Translations under genes and position numbers: made by a program
Origin: Bacteroidales bacterium
GTDB lineage: Bacteria; Bacteroidota; Bacteroidia; Bacteroidales; UBA12077
Reading direction: 5' to 3'
Length of the DNA stretch: 48,869 nucleotides
Assembly (NCBI GenBank): GCA_028282785.1
Contig: JANQHE010000072.1
Span: 1-48,869, forward strand
The notes under the pieces: model-generated
Seen by the model: only the letters and a program-made list of their open reading frames with translations
Told to the model about the DNA's origin: nothing
The model's database searches: none
Shown here: positions 24,556-33,734 of the stretch, one piece after another
Layout: each line of letters begins with the position of its first letter
Numbering within the stretch: the stretch's first letter is position 1

Positions 24556-24597
24556 ATTGTTTTAAACAATACATGTTTAAATGCTCGAATTAAACAT
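24556..24597. promoter_or_regulatory. Cluster of inverted repeats in the divergent U32/unknown-gene region
   Basis: ATTGTTT-T-AAACAAT (24556-24570) is a perfect 15-bp palindrome. It is followed by ATGTTTAA (24573-24580) and TTAAACAT (24590-24597) as a second inverted pair with a 9-bp spacer. All halves share the core TGTTTAA/TTAAACA, which suggests a repeated protein-binding half-site between the divergent genes. Confidence 0.4.
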
Positions 24598-24645
24598 TTG
24601 ACTTTCAATAAGTATTTTAATAACTTATCAATAAAAAAATTTGTT

Positions 24646-25371
24646 ATGTGTCAGGACCGAATCTTATTTGAAACCGTGGGATATATTAAAAAAGAGCAAA
24701 ACCTTACAACGGTTGAAAGCAATATAATCCCAAATACATTTGTTTTAGAAAGTTTACATCCTTTTCCCGGTTATCACGGAGCTAATTTACCTGAAAAATC
24801 AAAGCCGGGCTCATTGTTTTTAATTTTAACAAGAGATTATTCTTTCGAAGAAGTAGCTAGAATCACAAAAGAAATTAAAGGAACTTTTCAATCTGATTTT
24901 AATGCTTCGCAAGGGCATATTTATTTTAAAACTACAAGTTACCCCTGTATCAGAATTAAATATTTGAAAAGTTTTACATTTTTACCGGATCTTCAAAACC
25001 TGTACCAGGATCATGGAATAAAGTTTGCAAAGCAAAAATTGATTGATTCTAAGGGATTAATAGTTATAAATAAAGTTTTTTTTGTTGATGAAATGGAAGA
25101 AGGTTTATATAACGATTTAGAAGAAGATTCTAAATATTACATTGAATTACCAAAAGATTTACCCTGGAATATTTTTCAGGAATTTACAAGCACTGTAAAA
25201 AATAATGTAGACAACAGTAATTTTGCTGTTGCACAAGGAGTTTTCTACCGTAAGGCTGGAATTGTAGAGGTTGTTCGCCTGTATATTTGCGAAGGAGAAA
25301 TTGATAATATAAGGACGATCCGAAAGTTATATGTCGACTTAATCCAGAAAAAATATAGGCAACCGGTTTAA
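24646..25371 (+). CDS. Conserved-looking hypothetical protein, divergent from the U32 gene
   Basis: I do not recognise the family. The protein has 241 aa from ATG 24646 (MCQDRILFETVGYIKKEQ). An in-frame ATG at 24535 exists, but it would place the palindrome cluster and 37 untypical residues inside the coding region, so the shorter form is preferred. The protein is soluble, with no signal peptide or membrane helix, alternating beta/alpha content, and a motif LESLHPFPGYHGANLP near residue 35. A dedicated terminator follows. Divergent placement with a tRNA-modification gene may mean shared regulation, but no function can be given. Confidence 0.75.
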   Translation: MCQDRILFETVGYIKKEQNLTTVESNIIPNTFVLESLHPFPGYHGANLPEKSKPGSLFLILTRDYSFEEVARITKEIKGTFQSDFNASQGHIYFKTTSYPCIRIKYLKSFTFLPDLQNLYQDHGIKFAKQKLIDSKGLIVINKVFFVDEMEEGLYNDLEEDSKYYIELPKDLPWNIFQEFTSTVKNNVDNSNFAVAQGVFYRKAGIVEVVRLYICEGEIDNIRTIRKLYVDLIQKKYRQPV

Positions 25372-25398
25372 GTAAGATATTCAACTAAATCTAAATGT

Positions 25399-25437
25399 AC
25401 CCAACAGATTTCAAACTCCTGTTGGGTCTTTTGTTTA
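25399..25437 (+). terminator. Rho-independent terminator after the unknown gene
   Basis: ACCCAACAG (25399-25407) and CTGTTGGGT (25419-25427) form a 9-bp stem followed by CTTTTGTTT, 28 bp past the stop codon. Confidence 0.9.
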
Positions 25438-25450
25438 TAATGGTTTAGTT

Positions 25451-25484
25451 TTTGATGCACAAAAAGGTAACTTTATTACTTTTG
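25451..25484 (+). promoter_or_regulatory. Promoter of the AsmA-like gene
   Basis: TACTTTTG at 25477-25484 matches the -7 consensus and TTTG at 25451-25454 is a -33 candidate with a 22-bp spacer. The ATG follows 26 bp after the -7 box. Confidence 0.6.
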
Positions 25485-25510
25485 TGTAATTAGATTAACC
25501 ATTTTACACC

Positions 25511-28123
25511 ATGCAAAATATTAAATCAATATTAATAGGGCTTTTTATAGGAATGATCATTTTATTAGCTTCAGCTATTGCTGTTAGTTACTTTTATGAA
25601 GATGAAGTTAGTCAATATTTGGTTGAAGAGTTAAATGAATATCTCTTAGCCGAGATCGAAGTTGAAGATATTAACTTTTCTTTGATCAAAAAGTTTCCGA
25701 AAGCTTCGCTGGAGCTTAAAAATGTATTGGCTTATTCTAAAGAAGGATACTATAAAAAGATTAAAGAATACAATACAGACACTTTGTTTTTTGCTAAAAG
25801 CATATATGTTCAAATTAATATATTCGATTTAATAACCAAAGATTTAACCATAAATAGTATTCATTTTGATCAGGGAAAAATAAATCTGTTTGTCGATCAT
25901 TTGGGAGATCCTAATTACATTTTTTGGAATCAAGATGAAAAAGAAAATAAGGAATTTAGTCTGGAACTAAATGAAGTTAAAATAACAAGATCCGACGTTT
26001 TATACTGTAATAATTCAACAAGTTTTGTCTTGGAATCTAAAGTAAATAAAGTTGATTTTCAGGGTAACTTTTCTAGCCAGAATTATTTAATGAAAATTAA
26101 AGTTGATCAGTTTATTAAAAAAATGAATATTGAAAACATTGATTATATTCTAAAAAAAGATGTTAAAGCTCGTTTGGATCTGGACATATTAAACGATTTG
26201 GTTAGGTTAAATAATGGAAGATTAAATCTTGAAAACTTATCATTCAGTATAAACGGAAATATTGAAAAGAGAGGAAGAAAAAAAGTTGATTTGTTAATTT
26301 CAGGAAAGGACCTTAATCTTAGCAGTTTTATAAAAAATTTACCACCAAAAGTAATTGAAGAATTTCCAAACATTATTGGACAAAAAGGAACCGCCACGTT
26401 AAATCTGAATATTTCAGGAGAAAACATTAAAATAACCAAACCTCATATTGAAGCGTTGTTTCTGTTAAATAATGCCCAACTGTTTGATCTTGAAAGAGAA
26501 ATTAGGTTAAGTAATGTAAATATTGATGGTGAATTTTCAAATGGTGAAGAAAATAAGGCAATAAGTTCCAAAATTATATTTAAAACTTTCAGTGCAAGAA
26601 TAGAAAATAATTCATTTGAAGGTTCATTTGAATTAAAGAATTTTAATGATCCGGAAATAAAACTGGATCTGTTTTCTGAGTTATACTTCGATGAAATTCA
26701 AGAAATATTTCAGATAGATACGGTAGACATAATGGAAGGATTTGCTAAATCTCAAATTCAATACTCAGGTAGTTATGAAGAATTACGTTCATTTAATTTC
26801 CGGGATTTATTTACAAAAGATTATACAGTATCTGTTGAATTATCAGAAGGAATTCTGAAATTTAAAAATCAACCACTAATACTCAATAAGATTTCAGGAA
26901 ACATAGATTTGAACAGGACTTTGTATACAGATAGCTTGTATTTTAAAGTAAACAGTAACGATTTCCTTCTCAAAGGGCGAATTTCCAAATTATTTGAATT
27001 TTTCAACGAAAAAGAAATTTTTAATATTAACGCAAGATTATATTCCAGAAAATTAGATCTTGATGAACTTGCCTTTTTGTTTAAAACCGAAAACTCAGAT
27101 AACACAGAAGGTTTTCAGTTTCCCGAAAAAATAGCGCTTCAGTTACGTTTAAACATTGAAAATTTTGAGGTTGGTAAGTTCTATGCTACTGAAATAAAAG
27201 GAAATTTGAATTACAAACCCAAAATGTTTTCTCTTCATGAAGTTTCGTTTAATTCAATGAATGGTAATGTAAAAGCAGGGGGCGTTATAATTCAAAAATA
27301 CAACAACGATTTTTTAGTTAGAACGCAAAGCAGATTGAAGAATATAAATATGAACAAACTATTTTATTCTTTTAACAATTTTGGACAAACTTTTATTTCG
27401 AATCAAAACCTGGAAGGAAATCTAAATGGAGATGTATATTTTTCATCGGAATTTTCCGATAGAATTAAAATTTATAATCATACTATAAGTTCAGAAAGCG
27501 ATATAACAATTACTGATGGCGAGTTAAATAATTTTGAACCAATGATGGGACTTTCCAGGTTTATAGATATTGATGAGCTGAAAAACATTAAGTTTTCAAC
27601 CATAAAGAATTCCATAACTATAACAGATGAACAAATTATTATTCCTCAGATGGATATAGAGTCATCTGCTTTGAACCTTACAGCTTCAGGCATCCATCAT
27701 TTCAACAGTGAGTATGAATATCATGTAAATATGTTATTATCAGACATATTATCAGGAAAAATGAAAAAATCAAAAAGAAAAAAGCAGAAGGATGAAAATA
27801 TTCAAGAAGATAAAGAAGGAAGAATGAGACTTTTTTTATTGATGGAAGGCAATAAAAACAAAAATAAGGTTAGATATGATAGAAAAGCAGCAAGAACAGA
27901 ACGTAGAGCAAATCTAAAAGATGAGAAAAATGAACTAAAAGAAATTTTGAATGAAGAATATGGATGGTATAAAAATGATACAACTATAAATAATCAAAAA
28001 GAACAAAAAGAAGGTTTCCAAATTGAATTCGAAGAGAACAAAAAAAAATCTACTAAGAAAGAAAAAATCGAACCCGATCAAAAGTTTGTTATTGAATGGG
28101 AGGAGGATACAATTGATTCTTAG
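25511..28123 (+). CDS. AsmA-like envelope protein with charged C-terminal tail
   Basis: The protein has 870 aa. One N-terminal membrane helix (about 6-28) is followed by the AsmA opening, with INFSLIKKFPKASLELKNVLAYSKEG at about 57-82, then long stretches of amphipathic beta strand. This fits AsmA/TamB-like proteins, which form long periplasmic grooves and are linked in other bacteria to phospholipid transport to the outer membrane. From about residue 755 the tail is almost entirely Lys, Arg and Glu (KMKKSKRKKQKDENIQEDKE and onward), an unusual feature given that the N-terminal anchor places the body outside the cytoplasm. It has its own promoter. The AsmA assignment is firm; the tail's function is unknown. 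Confidence 0.85.
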   Translation: MQNIKSILIGLFIGMIILLASAIAVSYFYEDEVSQYLVEELNEYLLAEIEVEDINFSLIKKFPKASLELKNVLAYSKEGYYKKIKEYNTDTLFFAKSIYVQINIFDLITKDLTINSIHFDQGKINLFVDHLGDPNYIFWNQDEKENKEFSLELNEVKITRSDVLYCNNSTSFVLESKVNKVDFQGNFSSQNYLMKIKVDQFIKKMNIENIDYILKKDVKARLDLDILNDLVRLNNGRLNLENLSFSINGNIEKRGRKKVDLLISGKDLNLSSFIKNLPPKVIEEFPNIIGQKGTATLNLNISGENIKITKPHIEALFLLNNAQLFDLEREIRLSNVNIDGEFSNGEENKAISSKIIFKTFSARIENNSFEGSFELKNFNDPEIKLDLFSELYFDEIQEIFQIDTVDIMEGFAKSQIQYSGSYEELRSFNFRDLFTKDYTVSVELSEGILKFKNQPLILNKISGNIDLNRTLYTDSLYFKVNSNDFLLKGRISKLFEFFNEKEIFNINARLYSRKLDLDELAFLFKTENSDNTEGFQFPEKIALQLRLNIENFEVGKFYATEIKGNLNYKPKMFSLHEVSFNSMNGNVKAGGVIIQKYNNDFLVRTQSRLKNINMNKLFYSFNNFGQTFISNQNLEGNLNGDVYFSSEFSDRIKIYNHTISSESDITITDGELNNFEPMMGLSRFIDIDELKNIKFSTIKNSITITDEQIIIPQMDIESSALNLTASGIHHFNSEYEYHVNMLLSDILSGKMKKSKRKKQKDENIQEDKEGRMRLFLLMEGNKNKNKVRYDRKAARTERRANLKDEKNELKEILNEEYGWYKNDTTINNQKEQKEGFQIEFEENKKKSTKKEKIEPDQKFVIEWEEDTIDS

Positions 28124-28356
28124 TATCTATGTGAAAACCACAAAAACCAAATTTCAAATACCAATTTCCCAAAGCTTGGATAATAGATATTGTTTATCTG
28201 TACGCTTTTCCCGAATTGTCAATTAATAAAAATAAAAGCAGATTTTTCGATTTGGGATTTTGATATTAGAAGAGTTTTGCTATTTGTAATTAGAATATTT
28301 TTTGGAAGGATGGTTTCGTAATATTATTTTTACGGTTTATTTAAGAGATTATTGCT
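28124..28356. other. AT-rich intergenic region before the orphan kinase
   Basis: This is 233 bp with runs such as CCAAATTTCAAATACCAATT and, further on, GATTTGGGATTTTGATAT, which are roughly complementary in style. It could be a worn inverted repeat. I found no good terminator for the AsmA-like gene and no exact TAnnTTTG box; TATTTTTTG occurs with one base too many. Confidence 0.35.
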
Positions 28357-29508
28357 TTGAATATTTACACCAAAAAACAAAAATGGAAGCTCGTATTACT
28401 AATTGTTGCTGTAATAATTGGTATTTTAACTTTTGTAATTACTAATAATCTCGCTCAAAAATTATCAGTCGAAGAGAGAAAAAAAGTTGAACTCTGGGCA
28501 TTAGGGATGCGCCAACTTTCTGCATTGGATAATGAAGAAAAAGATTACACTTTTATTCTGGAGGTTATAAAAAATAACGAAACTGTTCCTGTAATTCTTA
28601 CAGATAAAGAAGGACAGATTATTTCGTCGAGAAACTTAGATCCAAATAAGGAAAATGACCCGGAATATTTGAATCAACAGCTTGAGAAAATGAAAAAAGA
28701 TAATGATCCGATTGAGATCATACTACTTGATGGGAATAAAAATTTTATTTATTACAAAGAATCTATCCTTTTAACTCGTTTATTTTATTTTCCCATTATT
28801 CAGTTTGGCGTAATTTCATTGTTCTTGCTGGTATCTTACATAGCCTTTAGTGCATCACGCAAAGCAGAGCAAAATCAGGTTTGGGTTGGTATGGCTAAGG
28901 AAACAGCACATCAGTTGGGAACACCAACTTCATCTTTGTTGGCAAGCCTGGAATTACTAAAACTTAAAGACGTAGATGAAAAGGTTGTTATAGAGTTTGA
29001 AAAGGATGTAAATCGCCTGGAGAAAATTACAGAAAGATTCTCGAAAATAGGATCTGCACCTAAACTCGAAAAACAAGATGTTATTGGAGTATTAAATCAT
29101 GCTATTCAATATATAAAAGCCCGGTCATCAGAAAGAATCAAATTTGAATCTGATTTTTCCGATAATGATAAAATTATGGTTCCGTTTAATGCTTCATTGT
29201 TTGAGTGGGTCATAGAGAATTTATTTAAGAATGCAATCGATTCAATGGAAGGACACGGAACAATCACAATAAATATCGATGACAGGATTCAGTTTTTATT
29301 TATTGATATTATAGATGAAGGAAAAGGATTACCTAAATCAAAATACAAAACCATTTTCCAACCAGGTTATACTACCAAACAAAGAGGTTGGGGGTTAGGG
29401 CTGTCCCTTTCCAAAAGAATAATAGAGATGTATCACGACGGAAGAATTTTTGTAAATCATTCCGAAATTGATAAAGGTACAAATATGAGAATTGTTTTAA
29501 AAAAGTAG
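28357..29508 (+). CDS. Orphan sensor histidine kinase (TTG start)
   Basis: The protein has 383 aa from a TTG codon. No in-frame ATG occurs before residue 51, and the TTG start is needed to include the first membrane helix (about 12-32). A periplasmic segment (about 34-138) and a second helix (about 145-165) follow. The H-box is KETAHQLGTPTSSL with His185, the N-box is ENLFKNAIDS (about 287-296), and the G-boxes are DEGKGLP and GWGLGLSLSKRI. It has no receiver domain and no response regulator gene next to it, so its partner is elsewhere. It lies about 120 bp upstream of the yceD-rpmF-plsX-fabH operon but is probably separate, since a -7 box precedes yceD. Confidence 0.88.
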   Translation: MNIYTKKQKWKLVLLIVAVIIGILTFVITNNLAQKLSVEERKKVELWALGMRQLSALDNEEKDYTFILEVIKNNETVPVILTDKEGQIISSRNLDPNKENDPEYLNQQLEKMKKDNDPIEIILLDGNKNFIYYKESILLTRLFYFPIIQFGVISLFLLVSYIAFSASRKAEQNQVWVGMAKETAHQLGTPTSSLLASLELLKLKDVDEKVVIEFEKDVNRLEKITERFSKIGSAPKLEKQDVIGVLNHAIQYIKARSSERIKFESDFSDNDKIMVPFNASLFEWVIENLFKNAIDSMEGHGTITINIDDRIQFLFIDIIDEGKGLPKSKYKTIFQPGYTTKQRGWGLGLSLSKRIIEMYHDGRIFVNHSEIDKGTNMRIVLKK

Positions 29509-29600
29509 ACTGCCCAAACTTAAACTATAAAATTGATTGCAAGTATAATTTCAACAAAGCTTTGAATCATTTTTTCTTTTTTTATTCAAATATAAATTTA

Positions 29601-29608
29601 TACTTTTG
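29601..29608 (+). promoter_or_regulatory. -7 box of the yceD-rpmF-plsX-fabH operon
   Basis: TACTTTTG matches TAnnTTTG, 21 bp before the yceD ATG at 29630. The in-frame TTG at 29606 is part of this box, which argues against its use as a start codon. Confidence 0.6.
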
Positions 29609-29629
29609 CACGATGTAATTTTGGCGGGG

Positions 29630-30169
29630 ATGAATCAATTATCGAAATACCGGATTGTATACCAGGGATTATCAGAGGGGAAACACAAGTTCGAGTTTGA
29701 TATTGATGATATGTTCTTTGAGAGTTTGGAATATTCTGATTTAAAAAAAGGAACTGTAAGAGTTAAGGTTGATTTAGATAAGAAACCTACTTTTTTAGAA
29801 CTTAACTTTCAGATTAATGGTACGGTTGAATTAACTTGTGACAGATGTTTGGAAGAATATAACGAGGTAATAAGTTTCGAGGGTAAGTTATTTGTTAAAT
29901 TCACTGAACAGGAAGATAGTTTGGCAGATGATGTAATATTTTTATCTCCAACAGATCACGAATTAGATATTTCACATTATATATACGAAAGTATTAATTT
30001 GAGTATTCCTTTAAAACGAGTTCATCCTGATGATGAGGAGGGGAATGTAACTTGTAACCCTGAAATGTTAGAAAAGCTAAGTAATTATAAAACTGATGAG
30101 CCTGCCGGTGTGGACATTGATCCAAGGTGGGAAGATTTGAGAAATTTAATGGCAAACAATAATAATTAG
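29630..30169 (+). CDS. yceD: YceD/DUF177 family protein
   Basis: The protein has 179 aa from ATG 29630. The family pattern is clear: [27 protein letters not shown] near residues 52-78, then FVKFTEQ and the C-terminal region [17 protein letters not shown] and [10 protein letters not shown]. YceD proteins are encoded just before rpmF across bacteria and are linked to 23S rRNA or ribosome assembly, although the biochemical role is not settled. The two Cys in TCDRC and one in TCNP may bind a metal. The gap to rpmF is only 5 bp, so they are translated from one message. Confidence 0.92.
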   Translation: MNQLSKYRIVYQGLSEGKHKFEFDIDDMFFESLEYSDLKKGTVRVKVDLDKKPTFLELNFQINGTVELTCDRCLEEYNEVISFEGKLFVKFTEQEDSLADDVIFLSPTDHELDISHYIYESINLSIPLKRVHPDDEEGNVTCNPEMLEKLSNYKTDEPAGVDIDPRWEDLRNLMANNNN

Positions 30170-30174
30170 TAGAA

Positions 30175-30360
30175 ATGGCACATCCAAAGAGAAAGACATC
30201 GAAACAGAGAAGAGACAAGAGAAGAACACATTACAAAGCGACTGCTCCGACTGTTGCTACATGTTCAAACTGCGGTGCTACTCACGAATATCACAGAGTG
30301 TGTCCTGAGTGTGGTTATTACAAAGGACAATTAGCTGTTGATAAAGAAGTAAACGCATAA
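30175..30360 (+). CDS. rpmF: 50S ribosomal protein L32
   Basis: The protein has 61 aa, the standard L32 length. It opens [17 protein letters not shown] and contains CSNC (Cys30, Cys33) and CPEC (Cys43, Cys46), so it is the zinc-binding form. It is the second gene of the conserved yceD-rpmF-plsX-fabH operon that couples ribosome and membrane-lipid synthesis. Confidence 0.98.
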   Translation: MAHPKRKTSKQRRDKRRTHYKATAPTVATCSNCGATHEYHRVCPECGYYKGQLAVDKEVNA

Positions 30361-30380
30361 GCAAAAGAAATCAAACTCAT

Positions 30381-31322
30381 ATGAGAATTGGAATAGATAT
30401 TATGGGCGGAGATTTTGCTCCTGAAGCTACGGTTTTAGGAGCAATTTTAGCTCAAAAGGAAATATCATCCGAAGATCGTATTGTACTTATTGGGAATCAG
30501 GATAAAATTCTCGAAATATTAGATCGTGAAAATGTAAATCCTGAAAGCTTTGATATTGTTCATGCATCTGAAGTTATAGAAATGCATGATCATCCGGCAA
30601 AAGCATTTTCTAAAAAACCAGATTCAAGTATTAGTAAGGGATTTGCATTACTTGCCAAAGGAGAAATCGATGGTTTTGCAAGCGCAGGTAGTACAGGAGC
30701 CATGATGGTTGGTGCAATGTATACCGTAAAATCTATTCCCGGTGTTATTCGGCCTGTTATAACTGCATCAGTTCCAAAGCCGGACGGAAATTATTCTATC
30801 ATTTTAGATGTGGGAATAAATCCGGACACAAAACCTGATGTATTATATCAGTATGGAATATTAGGATCTATTTATGCTGAACATGTTCATGGAATTAAAA
30901 ATCCGAAAATTGGTTTGATGAACATAGGATCGGAAGAGGAAAAAGGAAATTTGGTTACCAAATCTGCACACGAATTAATGAAAGATTCAATGGATTTTAA
31001 TTTCATTGGAAATGTGGAGGCAAATGAATTGTTTACTGAAGATAGGGCAGATGTTATTGTATGCGATGGATTTGTTGGGAATGTTATCTTGAAAGAAGCC
31101 GAAGCGTTCTATACATTGTATAGAAAAAGAGGACTGAAAGATGAATTTTTCGACAAGTTTAATTTTGAGAATTATGGAGGAACTCCAATTTTAGGAGTTA
31201 ACAAAAATATTGTGATTGGGCATGGTATTTCAAATGATGTGGCAATCAAAAATATGATTCTCCACACAAAAGAAGTGGTTGAAGCGAACCTTTCTGATAA
31301 AATCAAGGAGGCATTTAAATGA
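30381..31322 (+). CDS. plsX: Phosphate acyltransferase PlsX
   Basis: The protein has 313 aa. It opens [15 protein letters not shown], the PlsX signature, and contains SAGSTGAMM (about 101-109), [12 protein letters not shown] and GFVGNVILK. PlsX turns acyl-ACP and phosphate into acyl-phosphate, the acyl donor for PlsY in the first step of phospholipid synthesis, and works at the inner face of the membrane. It is 20 bp after rpmF and overlaps fabH by 4 bp (ATGA), so PlsX and FabH are translationally coupled. Confidence 0.98.
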   Translation: MRIGIDIMGGDFAPEATVLGAILAQKEISSEDRIVLIGNQDKILEILDRENVNPESFDIVHASEVIEMHDHPAKAFSKKPDSSISKGFALLAKGEIDGFASAGSTGAMMVGAMYTVKSIPGVIRPVITASVPKPDGNYSIILDVGINPDTKPDVLYQYGILGSIYAEHVHGIKNPKIGLMNIGSEEEKGNLVTKSAHELMKDSMDFNFIGNVEANELFTEDRADVIVCDGFVGNVILKEAEAFYTLYRKRGLKDEFFDKFNFENYGGTPILGVNKNIVIGHGISNDVAIKNMILHTKEVVEANLSDKIKEAFK

Positions 31323-32329
31323 CAAAACTAAGAGCAACTATTACGGGTATTGGAGCTTACGTTCCGGAATATATCCTAACAAATGATGAGTTAAGTAAAA
31401 TGGTTGACACTTCTGATGAGTGGATCATGACACGAATTGGAATTAAGGAGAGGCATATTATTAAAGAGAAGGGTGAAGGATCTTCATTTGTTGGATCAAA
31501 AGCAGTAATGCGGTTGCTGGAAAAAACCAATACCAAACCTGAAGAAGTTGACTTAGTAATTTGTGCTACTGTAACTCCCGATCATCAGTTTCCGGCAACA
31601 GCTAATATTATAAGTGATAAATGCGGAATTAAAAATGCATTTAGTTTTGATTTAAATGCAGGGTGTTCAGGATTTTTATATGCTTTAGCTACTGGTTCTA
31701 AATTTGTTGAATCAGGGACACATAAAAAAGTGGTTGTAATTGGGGCAGAAAAAATGTCTTCAATTGTTGATTACCAGGATCGTGCAACATGTCCAATATT
31801 TGGAGATGGAGCGGGAGCTGTTTTATTAGAACCAACAACAGAAGATATTGGAATTGTAGACTCAATTATGCAATCGGATGGTGTAGGCAGGGTTCATTTA
31901 CACCAGAAAGCTGGTGGTTCTGTTGCTCCGGCTTCGTATGAAACAATCGATGCTCGTCAACATTATATTTACCAGGAAGGTCAGGCTGTTTTCAAATGGG
32001 CTGTTTCCAAAATGGCAGATGTATCAGTTGAAATGATGAAGCGTCATGGAATTACACCTGAAAACCTTGCTTGGTTAGTTCCTCACCAGGCCAATATGAG
32101 AATTATTGAAGCTACAGCTAATAGAATGGGAATTAATAAAGAGCAAGTGATGATCAATATTGAAAAGTTCGGTAATACAACCGCTGCTACTTTACCCCTT
32201 TGCATATGGGAATGGGAAGATCAATTAAAGAAAGGTGATAATATTATATTGGCAACCTTCGGAGCCGGATTTACCTGGGGATCGATATACCTGAAATGGG
32301 GATATGACGGTAAAGATATTAAGAAATAG
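31319..32329 (+). CDS. fabH: 3-oxoacyl-ACP synthase III (FabH)
   Basis: The protein has 336 aa. The catalytic triad is in place: Cys116 in [12 protein letters not shown], His256 in VPHQANMRI and Asn286 in KFGNTTAAT. The N-terminus shows [14 protein letters not shown]. FabH condenses acetyl-CoA or a branched acyl-CoA with malonyl-ACP to start fatty acid synthesis. It closes the operon, and a bidirectional terminator follows 18 bp later. The start overlaps the plsX stop. Confidence 0.98.
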   Translation: MTKLRATITGIGAYVPEYILTNDELSKMVDTSDEWIMTRIGIKERHIIKEKGEGSSFVGSKAVMRLLEKTNTKPEEVDLVICATVTPDHQFPATANIISDKCGIKNAFSFDLNAGCSGFLYALATGSKFVESGTHKKVVVIGAEKMSSIVDYQDRATCPIFGDGAGAVLLEPTTEDIGIVDSIMQSDGVGRVHLHQKAGGSVAPASYETIDARQHYIYQEGQAVFKWAVSKMADVSVEMMKRHGITPENLAWLVPHQANMRIIEATANRMGINKEQVMINIEKFGNTTAATLPLCIWEWEDQLKKGDNIILATFGAGFTWGSIYLKWGYDGKDIKK

Positions 32330-32347
32330 TTTAAAATAATATTATAC

Positions 32348-32377
32348 AAAAACCGGGGTAATTTACTTCGGTTTTTT
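32348..32377 (+). terminator. Terminator after fabH, shared with the convergent kinase gene
   Basis: AAAACCGGGG and its partner TTCGGTTTT form a stem with two G-U pairs (about 32349-32361 with 32363-32375), followed by TT. It overlaps the stop of the convergent kinase gene at 32376. Confidence 0.8.
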
Positions 32378-33734
32378 AGTTTAAATAGAAACTTAATGTA
32401 AATTCTGTAAGTTTATTTAAAACTGATGATACCGAAATAGACCCATTGTGTGCTTTCATAATTTGTTTCGATAAACTTAGTCCTATTCCTGAACCAGATT
32501 CGCTTGTTGTATAAAAAGGAATAAAAATATCCTGAATTATTTCTTGCGGTATACCTTTACCATTATCTTGAATACAAACTTTAATTGCATCCTTTAATTT
32601 TGATGCTTTTAAAGTAATTTTTGGCATTTTTTGCTCTTCAAGAGCATTTATACTGTTTTTTACAAGATTTATCAAAATTTGCATTAATTGGTCTTTATCC
32701 GCATATATTTTTAAGTCATGAGGTATAATATCAATAATAAATTCAATGTTTTTATTTTCTGTCTGATCAATAAATAAATTTTTAGTTTGAAAAAAGAGTT
32801 TTTTAACGCTAACATGAGATTTATTGGGTTGTGGCAGTGAAGTAAGTTTTCTATAGTTATTTACAAAATTAATTAATCCTTTTCCTCTTTCCTCCACAAT
32901 GTCCAATCCTTCTATTGTTTTAAGAATATATTTTGTATGAATTTCTCCAGGGTTTTTTACTTCTTTTCCATCATAGAAGTACTTTTTAATGGTTTTTGAT
33001 AAAGAGGTGATCGGTGTAACAGAGTTCATTATTTCATGATTTAGAATCCGGATCAACTTGTTCCATGATTCTAATTCTGTTTGGTACAGATGACTATCAA
33101 TGTCCTGTAAAGAAATAAGTTTTATTTTATTTTGTCTTAAATTAATTAATCCACTTGTAACCGATAGCTTTTTAATTGTATTTTGATTATTAATTTCAAT
33201 TATTTCAGAATTGCCCGGTTTTAAAGTATTTAATTTAAAAGCAAAGTTTTTATTTAAAGAATTAAGATCTTCAATATTATTGATTTCGTCCTTTTCCAGA
33301 ATTCTTCTTGCTTCCGGATTAATGAATTGTACCCTCTGGTTTTGGTCAAAAGATAAGAGACCGATTTTAACATAATTTACAATATGATTTAGGTAATTTG
33401 TTTGAATTTCTTTTTCAATTCGAATATCCTGAATGATTTGATTTGTTTCATTGAATTGCTTTCTAAGAAGCGAAAAGCTGTTTTTATTTTCAGTATTTCT
33501 TAATCTGAAACCAGACTCTCTGTTACGAATCAAATCAAAATACTCGCTTATTTGCAGATTTATCCTGTTTATATATCGAATTAGAATATAGGTTTGAAAA
33601 ATTAAAAGAATAGACAGGTTAATTATTGTAATTAAATACTCTCTTTTAATAAACTCATGAATTAAAAAAAAGCAGTTAGCAGTAATTAAAATAACTCGAA
33701 TAATAATATTTAACGAAAATCTATTGAAGCCCAT
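32376..33734 (-). CDS. NtrB/NtrY-like sensor histidine kinase
   Basis: The protein has 452 aa. Two membrane helices (about 9-28 and 34-53) are separated by a very short loop, so it probably senses in the membrane or cytoplasm. A linker (about 60-110) leads to a PAS-like domain (about 113-215) and the H-box RILNHEIMNSVTPITSL with His233. The N-box is LVKNSINAL, and the G-boxes are DNGKGIP and GSGIGLSLSKQIM. The NHEIMN form of the H-box is typical of NtrY-like kinases that pair with sigma-54 activators. Its first 14 bp overlap the end of the activator gene, so the pair is translationally coupled and almost certainly cognate. Confidence 0.92.
   Translation of the reverse strand: MGFNRFSLNIIIRVILITANCFFLIHEFIKREYLITIINLSILLIFQTYILIRYINRINLQISEYFDLIRNRESGFRLRNTENKNSFSLLRKQFNETNQIIQDIRIEKEIQTNYLNHIVNYVKIGLLSFDQNQRVQFINPEARRILEKDEINNIEDLNSLNKNFAFKLNTLKPGNSEIIEINNQNTIKKLSVTSGLINLRQNKIKLISLQDIDSHLYQTELESWNKLIRILNHEIMNSVTPITSLSKTIKKYFYDGKEVKNPGEIHTKYILKTIEGLDIVEERGKGLINFVNNYRKLTSLPQPNKSHVSVKKLFFQTKNLFIDQTENKNIEFIIDIIPHDLKIYADKDQLMQILINLVKNSINALEEQKMPKITLKASKLKDAIKVCIQDNGKGIPQEIIQDIFIPFYTTSESGSGIGLSLSKQIMKAHNGSISVSSVLNKLTEFTLSFYLN

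Noticed and set aside
28023-28226. A 67-codon plus frame overlapping the end of the AsmA-like gene
   Set aside because: It is an out-of-frame shadow of the Lys/Glu-rich tail running into AT-rich intergenic DNA.
29606-29629. Upstream TTG start for yceD
   Set aside because: The TTG is the end of a TAnnTTTG promoter box; the ATG at 29630 gives the normal family start.
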